Of a DNA stretch of 64,000 nucleotides, positions 25,525 to 35,252 are shown piece after piece (position 1 is the stretch's first letter; every line of letters begins with the position of its first letter). The stretch comes from Rhizobium grahamii CCGE 502 (lineage in GTDB: Bacteria; Pseudomonadota; Alphaproteobacteria; Rhizobiales; Rhizobiaceae). Location: the NCBI RefSeq assembly GCF_000298315.2, contig NZ_AEYE02000001.1, positions 1 through 64,000 on the forward strand, given 5' to 3'. Under the pieces are notes generated by a model. That model saw nothing but the letters and a program-made list of their open reading frames with translations, was not told where the DNA came from and made no database searches. Both the position numbers and the translations under genes were made by a program.

Positions 25525-26826
25525 TCATGCGACCGCAAACTCGCGGTCTCGAGAAAGGCAATTGGGACGATCCGATGACCAATCACCGTCCGTCGGATCG
25601 GCAATCAGCGAGAGCAGCGACGTGTCCTCTGGAAAGCAGGTGAGAAAATGATCAATCGTTCCCTTTGCTGCGCGCCCACCGGTGCGAAGGTCAAGCTTTT
25701 CGGGCGTTGCACGGGCCAGGGTCTTGGTCGACAAGAACCATTCGGCGGCCGTATCGCCAAGCCTGCTGCGGAAATCCGTGCGCCGTTTTTCGACCTGCAA
25801 AAGGTCAGCATAGATTTTCTCAAACGCCATGGCGCTCGAAACGGGCATCCGCGTTGTCGCTATATGGTCAGCAGCTTTCCTGCCCATTTCCGCGACAGCT
25901 TCCGGATTTCGCATCATCCAGCGAAGCCGTTCCGTGGCCTCCGCGATGTTGCACACGACAAATCCTGTTCGACCATCTTCGACGATGGCCGCTTCCGCGG
26001 GATTGTTAAACACGACCGGCACACACCCTGATGACATTGCCTCGGTCAGCGCGTTTTCTGCCGTCCCAAGGTGTTCCGGCTGCAGCAAGTACAGAAAGAT
26101 GCTGGTTTGCGCGAAGACAGCCGCCGGATTATCAGTGTGGCCCATAAAGCGGACGCGTCGCGGGTCTCTCATGGCCGCCGCCGTATGAACGACTTCGCTC
26201 AACGGGCTGACCTCTCCCCATAGACGGACCGGTGCCTCTGACGTGGCGGCCTCATCGGCGACGCGAAAGATATCCGGGCTCATCTTGGCGAAATCGACGG
26301 TCCCCAGGTAGCTGATCGAATTGCGGTTTCGGCGCCCACCGTCAACTGTCCGAGGTGGAAGGCCAAAACCGCTGTTGACGACACTAAATTTGCTTCTTGT
26401 TGCGGGAGGAAGCGTCGCTACGTTGGGGGCTGCGAACGAGCACTCCGACGAAAAGACGAACCGGTCGTCACCAGTCAGAAGCCCGGTCGGCAGATAAGGA
26501 GCCGCAATACCCGAGATGTGCGACCAAAATAGCGTCCGCATCTTCGGCCAGGCGGTTTCGCACAGGCATTCGTACAATCTTGGATGGTTCCACCATTCCA
26601 CCTGAACGATATCCGCCTTTGCCGCCATCGACGATATGGTTTGGCGATCCGGTGCGACCACAACATCGGCGCCAAGTTGCCTAAGCAAGTCGACATGCCG
26701 GAGATCGCGGGGAGACTCGAGCAGAAGGTAGCTTCGCTTGATGGAACCTGGATCAACGCTGCACAGACTGCTGTGCGCCTTGCCCACTCCACCGCCGAGA
26801 TGAGCCGCAATGTGTAAGATGTTCAT
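25525..26826 (-). CDS. Family 4 glycosyltransferase (GT-B fold)
   Basis: A 433-residue retaining glycosyltransferase. The N-terminus MNILHIAAHLGGGVGKAHSS is the GT-B glycine-rich loop. The C-terminal domain shows ISYLGTVDFAKMSPD, RVRFMGHTDNPAAVFAQTSIFLYLLQ split across strands, and the E-x7-E motif in EHLGTAENALTEAMSSGCVPVV. The last 80 residues are unusual and unassigned. The ATG at 26826 overlaps the stop of the radical SAM gene (ATGA), so the two are translationally coupled. It should transfer a sugar onto a growing glycan or natural product. Confidence 0.85.
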   Translation of the reverse strand: MNILHIAAHLGGGVGKAHSSLCSVDPGSIKRSYLLLESPRDLRHVDLLRQLGADVVVAPDRQTISSMAAKADIVQVEWWNHPRLYECLCETAWPKMRTLFWSHISGIAAPYLPTGLLTGDDRFVFSSECSFAAPNVATLPPATRSKFSVVNSGFGLPPRTVDGGRRNRNSISYLGTVDFAKMSPDIFRVADEAATSEAPVRLWGEVSPLSEVVHTAAAMRDPRRVRFMGHTDNPAAVFAQTSIFLYLLQPEHLGTAENALTEAMSSGCVPVVFNNPAEAAIVEDGRTGFVVCNIAEATERLRWMMRNPEAVAEMGRKAADHIATTRMPVSSAMAFEKIYADLLQVEKRRTDFRSRLGDTAAEWFLSTKTLARATPEKLDLRTGGRAAKGTIDHFLTCFPEDTSLLSLIADPTDGDWSSDRPNCLSRDREFAVA

Positions 26827-27896
26827 TCGGCAGCCTCGACTGCAATCCTGCGTCCGCCCGGAGCCTGAGCGCCAGGATCCAGGGTCACGACGGACTTGAA
26901 CTTATCGAGCAGCATAGGGCGAAACGCGTCGATGTTGTCGGGAAGGCAATGGGTCAACTGACCGCAATTGCCACAAGTACCGTTCTCACAACGACGGCCT
27001 TCGAGATGCTGGAGCCGGAGGGCATTCATTGCGTCCGAGTTCCATATTTCCCTCATCGTCTGCTTTCGGACGTCACCGATGATGAGCTTTCGCCCCCAAT
27101 CAAGGAAGCACGAGCTGACAAGACCGTCGGCGTTTACAGAATACCCATAGAAAATGTAGGGACAGGTGTCCGTATTGCCGATCTCCTGCTGGTAGATGCC
27201 GCCGGTGATTTTGACACCGGTATGCTTCTCGATATCGAATTCCGGCCAGCAAGGCGCAAAATTCTCAATGAAGATACGGTCACAATAGTCGCCGAAAGTG
27301 TCGAAAAATTCTTGTCTTTGGGCTTCGGTGATGAGTTCTCCAGGGATCTTGATGGAGATTTCCATGTTCCCCTTGTTGGCATAGAGCCATTTGACGTTCT
27401 TCACGAAAGCGTCGAAGTCAAACTTGAACCCTGTAAACTGGATGTACTGCTCTCGCGTCATTCCATCCACGGAGATGTTGAGCTTGTCCAATCCCGCTTC
27501 AATGACCGGCACCATCCGTTCTGGGGTGATGAAGGTGCCGTTCGTCGTTGAATCGATATAGTCGGCATGTCCGCTTTGCTTTGCGTAGGCAACCATGTCA
27601 GCGAAACGCTTGTTCAGAAGCGGCTCGCCATCCTTGTACATTCTCAGGACTTTGATTTTCTGAGGAAAATCGCCAAGTTCATCGACGACCTTCTGAAAAA
27701 CCTCATACTTCATCGCGCCCTGAAAACGGCCGGTGTCGGCGATCAGGTCGCGGTGGCCTGTCGGACAGAATGTGCACTTAAAATTGCAAGAACTGGCCGG
27801 ATCAACAAAGACGATGAAGGGCGTGTCGAGGGGTATAACCGTCTCCAACGCAGTACGATCATCAAGATTGATTCTGGGCTTAAGCTGAGCCTTCAT
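26823..27896 (-). CDS. Radical SAM/SPASM domain enzyme
   Basis: The ATG at 27896 follows GGAGAC and gives a 357-residue protein; a longer frame to 28019 adds an implausible Cys/Arg-rich stretch. The [4Fe-4S] SAM cluster motif is CNFKCTFC, with C37, C41 and C44. The C-terminal third has a SPASM-like cysteine set (TCPYIFYGYSV, SSCFLDWG, then RRCENGTCGNCGQLTHC), which would hold one or two further Fe-S clusters. It is first in the glycan cluster. Radical SAM/SPASM enzymes in such loci catalyse dehydrogenation, epimerisation or deoxygenation on sugars, or modify peptides. No precursor peptide is visible nearby, so a sugar substrate is preferred. Confidence 0.88.
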   Translation of the reverse strand: MKAQLKPRINLDDRTALETVIPLDTPFIVFVDPASSCNFKCTFCPTGHRDLIADTGRFQGAMKYEVFQKVVDELGDFPQKIKVLRMYKDGEPLLNKRFADMVAYAKQSGHADYIDSTTNGTFITPERMVPVIEAGLDKLNISVDGMTREQYIQFTGFKFDFDAFVKNVKWLYANKGNMEISIKIPGELITEAQRQEFFDTFGDYCDRIFIENFAPCWPEFDIEKHTGVKITGGIYQQEIGNTDTCPYIFYGYSVNADGLVSSCFLDWGRKLIIGDVRKQTMREIWNSDAMNALRLQHLEGRRCENGTCGNCGQLTHCLPDNIDAFRPMLLDKFKSVVTLDPGAQAPGGRRIAVEAAE

Positions 27897-28175
27897 TAAA
27901 CGTCTCCGGTCTCTCCGGCGTTGAAAGGCTGCAGGCGTGCACGACGAACAGGACGATATTGGCCGGCCTTGGTTTGGCCCCTCAATATTCCCACGCCAGC
28001 ACCCACAAACCGCTCGCAACGGCTGGATATCAACGGCTCAACTCAATCAAACGTTGGTTGCGCCAAGCTGACCGCGCTCGCGGCAGCGATGGCTGAGGAC
28101 AGGCGGTAGTCTCAGGCTTGCACAGCCATGTTAGGTGGTTGGTTGCCCGCGTCCGATGTGCGACCGTCGAGAAAG

Positions 28176-31100
28176 TCACGAGACGCGATCCCGTTCAGCC
28201 CTCAGACCAGAGGCAACTTGTCCTGACAGTTCCAGGTTTACTTCGATCGGCAATGTGAAGATGAATGTAGCGCCGAACGGCCTGTTGTTCTCCGCCCATA
28301 GCCGTCCGTCATGCGATTCGACGATTGAACGACAGATCGCCAGTCCCATGCCCATGCCCTGTTCCTTCGTCGTGAAGAACGGCTGGAAGATCTTCTCGGG
28401 AAATTCGATGCCAGGACCGCGGTCGCTGATCTCGGTCTGCACGACGCCCTTCATGCGGCGCAAATGCACGCTAAGGACCCGATCGTCTGTCGTGAGGTCC
28501 ATCGCCTCCATGCCGTTGCGCATCAGATTGATCAGAACCTGTTGAATCTGGACGCGATCGACCGCGATGCGCGGAAGACCGTCTTCAACTTCGACGGCCA
28601 TGCGGACTCGGCGTCTCGAAGCCTCCTCGGCCAAAAGGTCGCGCGCCTCCGCGATGATCCCTTCAAGATCAGTGATGCTTCGCGTCTCCGCGGATTGTTT
28701 GAACAGCGCGCGAATGCGGGTCACGACATTGCTTGCGGAGTTGGCGCTACGCATGATGCGCTCCAGAGCCATCTGGGCGCGCTCCATATTGGGTGGGTTC
28801 GCGGTGAGCCAACGCTGGCAGGCGTCCGAACTGGACACCAGGGCCGCCAAGGGCTGACCGACTTCATGGGCAATGGATGCCGAAAGCTCGGCGAGGCTTG
28901 CGGCCTGGTTCGCGCGCGCCATGTTTTCGTGAGCCATCCGCAGATCCTCCTGCGCCTTAATGCGATCCGTAGCGTCGAGAAAACTACCGATGCTGATACC
29001 GAGGTTGGCGAGGGCCGACGGGAATACCGTGGTGTGGAGACCTTCGCGCGCGCGCCCGTCGTAGGTCCTGAACTTTGCATGCTCGGCGTGAGACTGCTCG
29101 CCACGGAAGCGTGCTTCGAAACTCCGCCTCACCCTATCGGATGGCGCCTGCCAATACGGGGTGATCGGCCCGGTCAGGTCGGTGTCGTGCTTGGTGCCGA
29201 AAAGCTCGATTGCGCTCCGATTGACTTCTTCGATCACAGTGAGGTCCATGGCCTCCTTCAGGAAGTCGGGATGCTCGTTCATGTACCGGCCGAGATCCGT
29301 TACGCCCTGCGAGCGCACCTGATTCAAAAGCTCATCGAGGCGGGAAGTATTCACCCGCCAAAGAGGAATAGGTGTGTAATGGAACACAGCGCGATACAAC
29401 TGCTCGCTTTGGCGTAACGCCTCCTGGGCGCGCACCTGGTCATCGATGTCGTGGGAGAGGCCAAACCACTGGGTGATGCCCCCGCTTGGACCCCGCAGCG
29501 GCTCGGCACGACCATCCACCCAGCGATAGACACCATCCGCGTACCGCATGCGATATTTCATGGAGAAATGCTCGCCTGTAGCGAGGCAGCGGCCGAGCGC
29601 CTCCTTCAGACCCGCGACATCATCGGGATGCGCAATAGCCTCGATAATCGTAGGCAGTCGGTTCCCTTCCGGGTTGTCGAGGTCTGGTATCCCGGGGCCG
29701 AAAAAATCCCTGATGCGCTTGTTGAAGAAGGTCGTCCGCCCTTCGGGGTCCAGCCGCCACAGGAGGCTGGGCACCATGTCCACCAGTTGCGAGAGCTCCC
29801 GCTCGCGTTCGCGAAGGGCTTCCTGGGCGCGCATCTCGTCGTCGATATCGATGGAAATGACATACCATTGGACAATCTTTCCGTTCTCGTCTCGCAGCGG
29901 TTCCGCACGGCCATCGACCCAACGGTAGGCGCCATCCGCACGTCGGATGCGATACTTCATGGAATAGGGTGCGCCGGTAGCTACGGAATATTGAAAGGAT
30001 TCTGACAGGCCTCCTGCATCATCGGGGTGAACAAGCGTCGTTATGGCTGCCGCCAGTCTGCTCAAGCCGGACCTGTCGAGATTTTCCAAGGCCTCCAGGC
30101 CGGCAAAATCCAGCAGGCGCTTGTTGAAAAATGTCGGCTCGCCTTCGGGCGTCAGTCGCCTGATATGGACCGGAACCATGTTCACGATCTGCGAGAACTC
30201 CCGCTCGCTGTCGCGCAATGCCTCCTGCGTGGTCACCAGGTCGTCGATGTCGACGCTCACGCCGTACCATTGGACGATCTTGCCTAAGTCGTCGCGCAGG
30301 GGCTCGGCACGGCTCTCGACCCACCGATGGGAGGTACCGGAGCGGCGCTGACGGTACCTCGCCGTGAAAGAAGTCCCCGTCGCGATTGCGTGCGCCAAGG
30401 TCCTATCCACCCCATCCCGCTCATCCGGATGGACGACGGCCAAATATCGCGCGCCATCAGGCGCGACCATATCCTTCAGGGTAATGCCGGTGATATCCGT
30501 TGTTCGTTTGTTGAGGTAACAGGGTATTCCTTCCGGCGTCATGCACCAGATCATGGCAGGCACGGTGTCGATCATCTGCTGCAGCTGCCGCTCGCTTCGC
30601 CGCAGCGCCCCTTCCGCGTGCATCTGATCGTCGATATCGTGACAGAGGCCGTACCACTGGACGATGCGTCCACCGTCGTCGCGCATCGGCTCTGCCCGGC
30701 TCGACATCCAGCGATAGGCACCATCGGCACGCCGCAAGCGGCATCGCAGTGCGAAACTGTCGCCGGTGGCGAGGCAGCGTCGCAGACTCTCCCAAACCTG
30801 AGCCGCATCGTCCGGATGCACGGTCTCTGTGAACGCTTCCAGTCGGCTCATGCCGGGCCTATCTGTGTCTGCTACGTCCATACCGAGATAGTCGACCATG
30901 CGCCGGTTGAAGAAGACTGGTTCTCCGTTCGGGCTCAGCCGCCAAAGGTGGATCGGAACCATGTCGATGAGCTGCGATAGCTGCCTCTCGCTTTCACGCA
31001 ATGTCACCAAGGCGGTATGGTGCTGCCGGGATATCGCCGCCACGACGAGCGCCGAAAGGGCCGAAATCGCCAAAAACAGCTGCAGCATGATCTGCTTTTG

Positions 31101-31985
31101 ATGCTGGGATGCGGGATCGCCGGCAAACTGACTGACGCCGGTAATCGTGAATGCTGCCGTGATCAGAGCGAGGAGAGCCAAGGCGATGACCGCACCCTTG
31201 AACTCAAAACGCGCAGCGGCCCAAAGTAGAGGCGGCATGATGAGGTAGGCGAAGGGCAGGTAGCTGCTCAAGGAAAAGGCGGCAACACCCAGAAAGATCA
31301 AGCCGACGGCGCAAGCTTCGATCCATCGCGGAGCTGCCGAGATCGAGTTCTCACGACGCCAGTTCTGGACTAAAACCAGAGCTAGCGGTGCAACGATCAA
31401 TACCCCCGTGGCGTCTCCGATCCAGAACAATGGCCAGGCGCCCGTGAAGGACTGCATGCCAAACCACGCGAGAGTCGCACTTCCCACGGTCGCGCTGATA
31501 ATGGGCGCAATTCCAGCGCCCACCAAAGCCAACACGACAACCTCGCGCAAGGTTTCCAGCCGAACCGGACGCCTGCAGGTCCGCTGGATTAGCCATGCGC
31601 CGAATACTGCCTCGAGTGCATTGCCGGAATTTATCAGCACTGCGACTGGCAACGGATTGTGGAACCACAGGAGGTTGCAGGACAGTTCGGCCATGAGGCC
31701 CGCCAGCACCCACCAGGGCCAGCTTAGCGGCGTAGCAACGACAAGCGTAGCGATGAACACACCGCTCGGCGGCCAAATGGAGATGTCTGTTCCGGGCACG
31801 ACGGCGAGCAACTGAGCGAAACCAGCGCCCAACACATAAGCCACTATGAAGAGCCCCATGTGCAGGTAGCGCGGGCGGCGCGACCCAATGCGAGACCACC
31901 TGCTTCGTTCAAGTTCGCTGATCATGTTGTCGCCCAGTTCGTTCAGCGCGAGAGATCCTTTTTCCGGACAGTCAAGATTGCGCAT
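28176..31985 (-). CDS. MASE1 multi-PAS sensor histidine kinase
   Basis: A 1269-residue membrane sensor. Residues 40-320 form a MASE1-type domain with about eight membrane segments (ISIWPPSGVFIATLVV, FWIGDATGVLIVAPLALVL). Four PAS/PAC units follow at about 330-455, 460-585, 590-720 and 725-855, each starting with a SER-L-x-x-x-I/V-D-M-V-P pattern; a fifth, divergent unit covers 857-1012. The HisKA H-box has H1040 in SIAHEVGQP; the ATPase has N1157, the DRGPGI box at 1188-1193 and the GMGMGLAI box. No receiver is attached, so the lone receiver at 33433 is a candidate partner. The start is uncertain: ATG at 31985 or 31925, neither with a strong ribosome site. Confidence 0.9.
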   Translation of the reverse strand: MRNLDCPEKGSLALNELGDNMISELERSRWSRIGSRRPRYLHMGLFIVAYVLGAGFAQLLAVVPGTDISIWPPSGVFIATLVVATPLSWPWWVLAGLMAELSCNLLWFHNPLPVAVLINSGNALEAVFGAWLIQRTCRRPVRLETLREVVVLALVGAGIAPIISATVGSATLAWFGMQSFTGAWPLFWIGDATGVLIVAPLALVLVQNWRRENSISAAPRWIEACAVGLIFLGVAAFSLSSYLPFAYLIMPPLLWAAARFEFKGAVIALALLALITAAFTITGVSQFAGDPASQHQKQIMLQLFLAISALSALVVAAISRQHHTALVTLRESERQLSQLIDMVPIHLWRLSPNGEPVFFNRRMVDYLGMDVADTDRPGMSRLEAFTETVHPDDAAQVWESLRRCLATGDSFALRCRLRRADGAYRWMSSRAEPMRDDGGRIVQWYGLCHDIDDQMHAEGALRRSERQLQQMIDTVPAMIWCMTPEGIPCYLNKRTTDITGITLKDMVAPDGARYLAVVHPDERDGVDRTLAHAIATGTSFTARYRQRRSGTSHRWVESRAEPLRDDLGKIVQWYGVSVDIDDLVTTQEALRDSEREFSQIVNMVPVHIRRLTPEGEPTFFNKRLLDFAGLEALENLDRSGLSRLAAAITTLVHPDDAGGLSESFQYSVATGAPYSMKYRIRRADGAYRWVDGRAEPLRDENGKIVQWYVISIDIDDEMRAQEALRERERELSQLVDMVPSLLWRLDPEGRTTFFNKRIRDFFGPGIPDLDNPEGNRLPTIIEAIAHPDDVAGLKEALGRCLATGEHFSMKYRMRYADGVYRWVDGRAEPLRGPSGGITQWFGLSHDIDDQVRAQEALRQSEQLYRAVFHYTPIPLWRVNTSRLDELLNQVRSQGVTDLGRYMNEHPDFLKEAMDLTVIEEVNRSAIELFGTKHDTDLTGPITPYWQAPSDRVRRSFEARFRGEQSHAEHAKFRTYDGRAREGLHTTVFPSALANLGISIGSFLDATDRIKAQEDLRMAHENMARANQAASLAELSASIAHEVGQPLAALVSSSDACQRWLTANPPNMERAQMALERIMRSANSASNVVTRIRALFKQSAETRSITDLEGIIAEARDLLAEEASRRRVRMAVEVEDGLPRIAVDRVQIQQVLINLMRNGMEAMDLTTDDRVLSVHLRRMKGVVQTEISDRGPGIEFPEKIFQPFFTTKEQGMGMGLAICRSIVESHDGRLWAENNRPFGATFIFTLPIEVNLELSGQVASGLRAERDRVS

Positions 31986-32471
31986 TGAGGACGGTCGCCG
32001 CAGGCTTCAAGGTTGCGCTGACTATGCCCAGGAGCCACCCGACCATCCTGGTCCGCTCCGAACGGTTGCCAGCCTAAAGCAATGCAAGCGAGCAGCCCGA
32101 GCGGCGCATCAGCCGGGAAGCCGCCCGACCGGCGGCGGAGGCCAGCAGCGCATCCACTAGGCGTTGGCAAAACCGCTTCAGATCTTGTTCCGCATTCGTG
32201 CTCGGCCGATACGCCGCCGCTGGCCAGGTATCAATGCGCATGGCTGGCCAACAACGCTTGCCCGCCCCGCCGATTACCCCGATCAATATATACCACAGGA
32301 CCGGAGCCTGGCGCGCTCCAGGGCGCTTGCCCCGTGCCCCAGCCCAAACGGCACTCCCCGCCCGCATCACGACCGGCTGACGCCAATCTTCATGATTGGA
32401 GCGGGGTCGACGGCCGCCGGTGTACTTGCGACGGCTCGCCAGCGCATCCCTTCCGCATGTCGACCCTATGC
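31986..32471. other. Intergenic region without a recognisable gene
   Basis: About 490 bases between the MASE1 kinase and the small membrane protein gene. Minus-strand frames up to about 130 codons exist but are rich in Arg, Ala and Gly with no domain and no ribosome site. It should hold the kinase promoter; I could not pick one. Confidence 0.35.
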
Positions 32472-32918
32472 TCAATAACCTTGCAAGGATTGCTCAGATC
32501 CTTTTTGCGCCGAGGAGCCAATCGCGTGGCGAGCCGCCCAAAGCGTTGCAACAATGCCGAAGATTGCCGGAAGGCTAACGGCCGGGAAGTCCCGCAGGAT
32601 CACGGACGGGCCGCAGATACCAACCGCCACTTCCCAGTAGTGGAAGGTGGCGTGAGCGATTAGCCACAGCGTCCCGCCAGCCCAAAGTTCCAGGCGGCGG
32701 GCGGGCTTCCGGAGGCCGATCGCAAAGGCGAGCGCGACGAAACCCTGGATGATTCCGATATCTCGAATGAAATGCTGGTTGAACATCCCGGTATCCGTGA
32801 CGCCCGGGACGAAATAGTACCAGCCTTCGGGGTCGTAGAGCATGTGAATGCACAGCCAGGTCGACAGCAGCGCGTTGAAGCCGACCATGCCATAGACGAA
32901 ATATTTGGTTGCCTGCAT
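32472..32918 (-). CDS. Small four-helix membrane protein, unknown function
   Basis: The ATG at 32918 follows GGAGG six bases ahead. The 148-residue protein has four hydrophobic segments: about residues 6-24 (FVYGMVGFNALLSTWLCIHM), 49-70, 80-100 (WAGGTLWLIAHATFHYWEVA) and 112-130. A conserved-looking acidic/aromatic first loop reads YDPEGWYYFVPGV. I do not recognise a named family with certainty. It lies between a sensor kinase and a lone receiver on the same strand, with 300-500 bases on each side, so operon membership is not evident. Confidence 0.75.
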   Translation of the reverse strand: MQATKYFVYGMVGFNALLSTWLCIHMLYDPEGWYYFVPGVTDTGMFNQHFIRDIGIIQGFVALAFAIGLRKPARRLELWAGGTLWLIAHATFHYWEVAVGICGPSVILRDFPAVSLPAIFGIVATLWAARHAIGSSAQKGSEQSLQGY

Positions 32919-33432
32919 TGTAACCTCCAACGCAAAATTGCTTGCAAAATTAGCACCTGAGAGGACCGGCTTCTTCCCAAACGAAGGTATGGGGGTTCCA
33001 AGTGCCCGTCATTGAAGCGGGAGGCGAACGCTGTCTGTTCCCATCTTGCGACATCAAAGCAAGTCTGGGACGTACAAACGTGCAGGCATACACGAAGCCG
33101 AGGCGAAACGTCTGATCCAGATACTGGGGCCGCTATGCATCGAGTGACGAATTGCAGATGAACATCGTGCGTGTTCAACTCCGCACCCGTTGAAAGAAAC
33201 ACCGCCGAGCATCGATCACGCTGATACTCCTTGCCGCACCTGGCGACACGAAAAAGACAGCCTCCGAATGAAACCAGAGACTGTGGTAAGGTGGGCGGAT
33301 CTTGGCAGGACCGAGTTCCAGTGGCCGGGCGGTTCTGGGTACTACGCCTGCATTTGGTACCGCCCGGCACCCGGAGGCGCCCCTGGCGGCAGCCAAAGAC
33401 GCTCGCGAGAAACACATCCGTGCTGTCTTTCT
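32919..33432. other. Intergenic region without a recognisable gene
   Basis: About 510 bases between the receiver gene and the small membrane protein gene. A spaced inverted repeat GGGCGGT ... ACCGCCC (near 33329-33367) is visible, which could form a weak hairpin downstream of the receiver gene. No coding frame is convincing. Confidence 0.35.
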
Positions 33433-33804
33433 TCAACGCGACGTGGATTGCGCAACAAACTCGAGCAGATCCCGCGAGTTCAGAGGCTTCGCCAGAAACA
33501 ACGCTGCGCCGGCCGACAGCGCGTGCTGCCTGATGGTGCTCTCAGCAAAGGACGACATCATGCAAACCGGAGGGCCTTCAGCCCGAACCACCGCATCGAG
33601 GAGCGCGAGGCCGCTGGTCCCTGGCATTCTTACATCGGCGAGCACACAGTCCACACGGGACAGGTCGCCAGAGTTCAAGAAGTCGTCGGCCGAGCTGTAA
33701 ACCAGACTGGAGATGCCGACGGTTTCGAAGAGGTCACGGAGGGCCTCTAGCAAAGCGCAATCATCGTCTATGATAGCGATCGTCGTTTGTTTCGTGGCCT
33801 GCAT
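33433..33804 (-). CDS. Stand-alone response regulator receiver domain
   Basis: A 123-residue single receiver domain with no output module. The acidic pocket is IIDDDCALLE, the phosphorylation site D57 in VLADVRMPG, the switch residue region is MMSSFAE, and the conserved lysine is in FLAKPLNSRDL. It resembles the receiver of FixJ/NarL-type regulators. The ATG at 33804 follows TGAGG. Single-domain receivers act as phosphate shuttles or sinks, or bind targets directly. The MASE1 kinase at 28176 and the PAS kinase at 35371 both lack their own receiver and are possible donors. Confidence 0.88.
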   Translation of the reverse strand: MQATKQTTIAIIDDDCALLEALRDLFETVGISSLVYSSADDFLNSGDLSRVDCVLADVRMPGTSGLALLDAVVRAEGPPVCMMSSFAESTIRQHALSAGAALFLAKPLNSRDLLEFVAQSTSR

Positions 33805-34523
33805 GGAACCTCAGAGGACTGGGCCGCAGCAGTTCGCGGCGGTTAAAGAAAATTTCAGTCTAACGGCACTGGAGGTGAGATGTTCGGCTTTTCAAACTTT
33901 CCGGGTGGTGAGACCACAGACCGTGCTCACGCGCATGCCTTGGTCAAAAGGCTGTGGCGACCCCCATGACCTCTAGTTCGCAAGCCGTCGGTTCCAACGC
34001 TATCTGTCGAAGATAGCTGCTGCGTGCCCGTCATTCTTCACTCGAAGGTAGTTCATGCTCTCGCCAAGCCAATCGCGCTACCTCTCCGCCCGATGACGAG
34101 AGCTTCGGTTACATCTCATGGTATCAGACCGGTAAGGCGATACAATTAAACGAACGTTTGGTCGCGAACCGAAGGTCGCCGAGCGGGGCTCTGCGCGCGC
34201 CACTCGTTACCCGATTCATCCCTGCGGTCACTGAGCGCACAAAATCCCCCAACTCAGGTTTGGGTCGACCGGTAGCACACCCCGGCATAGGGTCCGCGAC
34301 GGTCCTGGACCGGCACGTCTCGACCCGGCAAAGCAGAAGCGAAGGCACAAACAAAGCCTCAATACGATTGAACAGCTGGAGATAAACTGAGCTTGGATAG
34401 TACCTCGAACCGGGGTAGTGCCCCTCTTTGCAATTGCCGTCGTGGCGTTAGGTGCGGCTTCGTGGCTCTTTTTGACGTCGTCTCGAGTAGGGGGGCGCCT
34501 CGCCAATTTCGTTCGTTTCCTGA
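33805..34523. other. Intergenic region without a recognisable gene
   Basis: About 720 bases between the divergent receiver (minus) and TetR (plus) genes. A 76-codon minus frame at 34124-34354 and the upstream extension of the TetR frame show no domain. It is possible that a gene has decayed here. Confidence 0.35.
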
Positions 34524-34561
34524 TTGAGGTGCAAGGGGCGGTACGCTACAGTACCGGTACC
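34524..34561 (+). promoter_or_regulatory. TetR gene promoter with palindromic operator candidate
   Basis: TTGAGG at 34524-34529 and TACAGT at 34547-34552 (17-base spacer) form a promoter candidate. Over it lies CGGTACGCTA, CAG, TACCGGTACC at 34539-34561: two imperfect 10-base arms with a 3-base spacer, about 30 bases before the TetR start. The same layout recurs at 35258-35290. This suggests autorepression by the TetR protein. Confidence 0.6.
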
Positions 34562-34591
34562 ATTTCAGAAAGACTTCGTTTGCGATCAACT

Positions 34592-35200
34592 ATGAACCAA
34601 TCCTTTTCTCCCAAAGAAGAAGCCAGAAAGAACGAAATCATCGCCGCTGCAACGACGGTGTTTTTTGAGAAAGGCTTTTCCCGGACGTCGATGGATGACG
34701 TCATCGGAATCGTCGGCGGCTCGAAGCGGACGCTATATAAGTACTTCCCAAGCAAGGACGAGTTGTTTTTTGCGGTTGCCGTGCGCGTTTCGGACCGCAC
34801 TGTGGAAGAACTAAGGGTCAAGCATAGTGGCGATCTGCAGGAAACATTGACAAAGTTCGGAATGAGTTACCTGCGAACTGTTGTCTCGCCAGAAGGGTTG
34901 TCTCTTTTCCGCGCAGTCATTTCGGAGGCGCCGCACCTGCCGAAGCTGGGGGAAAGCTTTTTACGTCATGCAACAAATCGCATTTCTCAGCTTCTGGTGG
35001 ATTACTTCGAAACACAGGAAAAGATTAGCGATCCAATCTCGGCTGCGGAGCAGTTTCTAGCCCTTGTCCGGGGTCCGACCCACTATGTGGCGTTGCTCGG
35101 TGGCAGACCTCCGAGCGATGAAGAGATCGCATTCGCGGTAAGGCAAGCCGTCGCGACGTTCCTCTATGGAGCTATTGGCAGCCCAGATACCAACGTCTGA
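34592..35200 (+). CDS. TetR/AcrR-family transcriptional repressor
   Basis: The ATG at 34592 opens a 202-residue TetR protein; an earlier in-frame start at 34418 would run through the promoter and operator. The N-terminal helix-turn-helix spans about residues 12-58 (NEIIAAATTVFFEKGFSRTS, then MDDVIGIVGGSKRTLYKYFP and SKDELFFAV). The C-terminal ligand domain looks like the AcrR-type C-terminal TetR domain (GLSLFRAVISEAPHLPKLGE). A palindrome covers its own promoter, and a closely related, perfect one lies before the histidine kinase gene downstream, so both genes are probable targets. The ligand is unknown. Base composition is lower in GC than in the flanking operons. Confidence 0.92.
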   Translation: MNQSFSPKEEARKNEIIAAATTVFFEKGFSRTSMDDVIGIVGGSKRTLYKYFPSKDELFFAVAVRVSDRTVEELRVKHSGDLQETLTKFGMSYLRTVVSPEGLSLFRAVISEAPHLPKLGESFLRHATNRISQLLVDYFETQEKISDPISAAEQFLALVRGPTHYVALLGGRPPSDEEIAFAVRQAVATFLYGAIGSPDTNV

Positions 35201-35252
35201 CCCACGCGTTTGTATAATAGGGATCTAAGGGAACTCGCCGCAAGCTCCAAAT

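Noticed and set aside
26823-27896. Radical SAM enzyme as a RiPP maturase
   Set aside because: The SPASM-like tail would allow it, but no short precursor peptide frame with a ribosome site was found next to it, and all neighbours are sugar enzymes.
32074-32475. Possible 133-codon minus-strand gene upstream of the MASE1 kinase
   Set aside because: Arg/Ala/Gly-rich shadow-like translation with no recognisable motif; the overlapping plus frame is equally open.
34124-34354. Possible 76-codon minus-strand gene
   Set aside because: No ribosome site, no domain, and composition unlike the neighbours.
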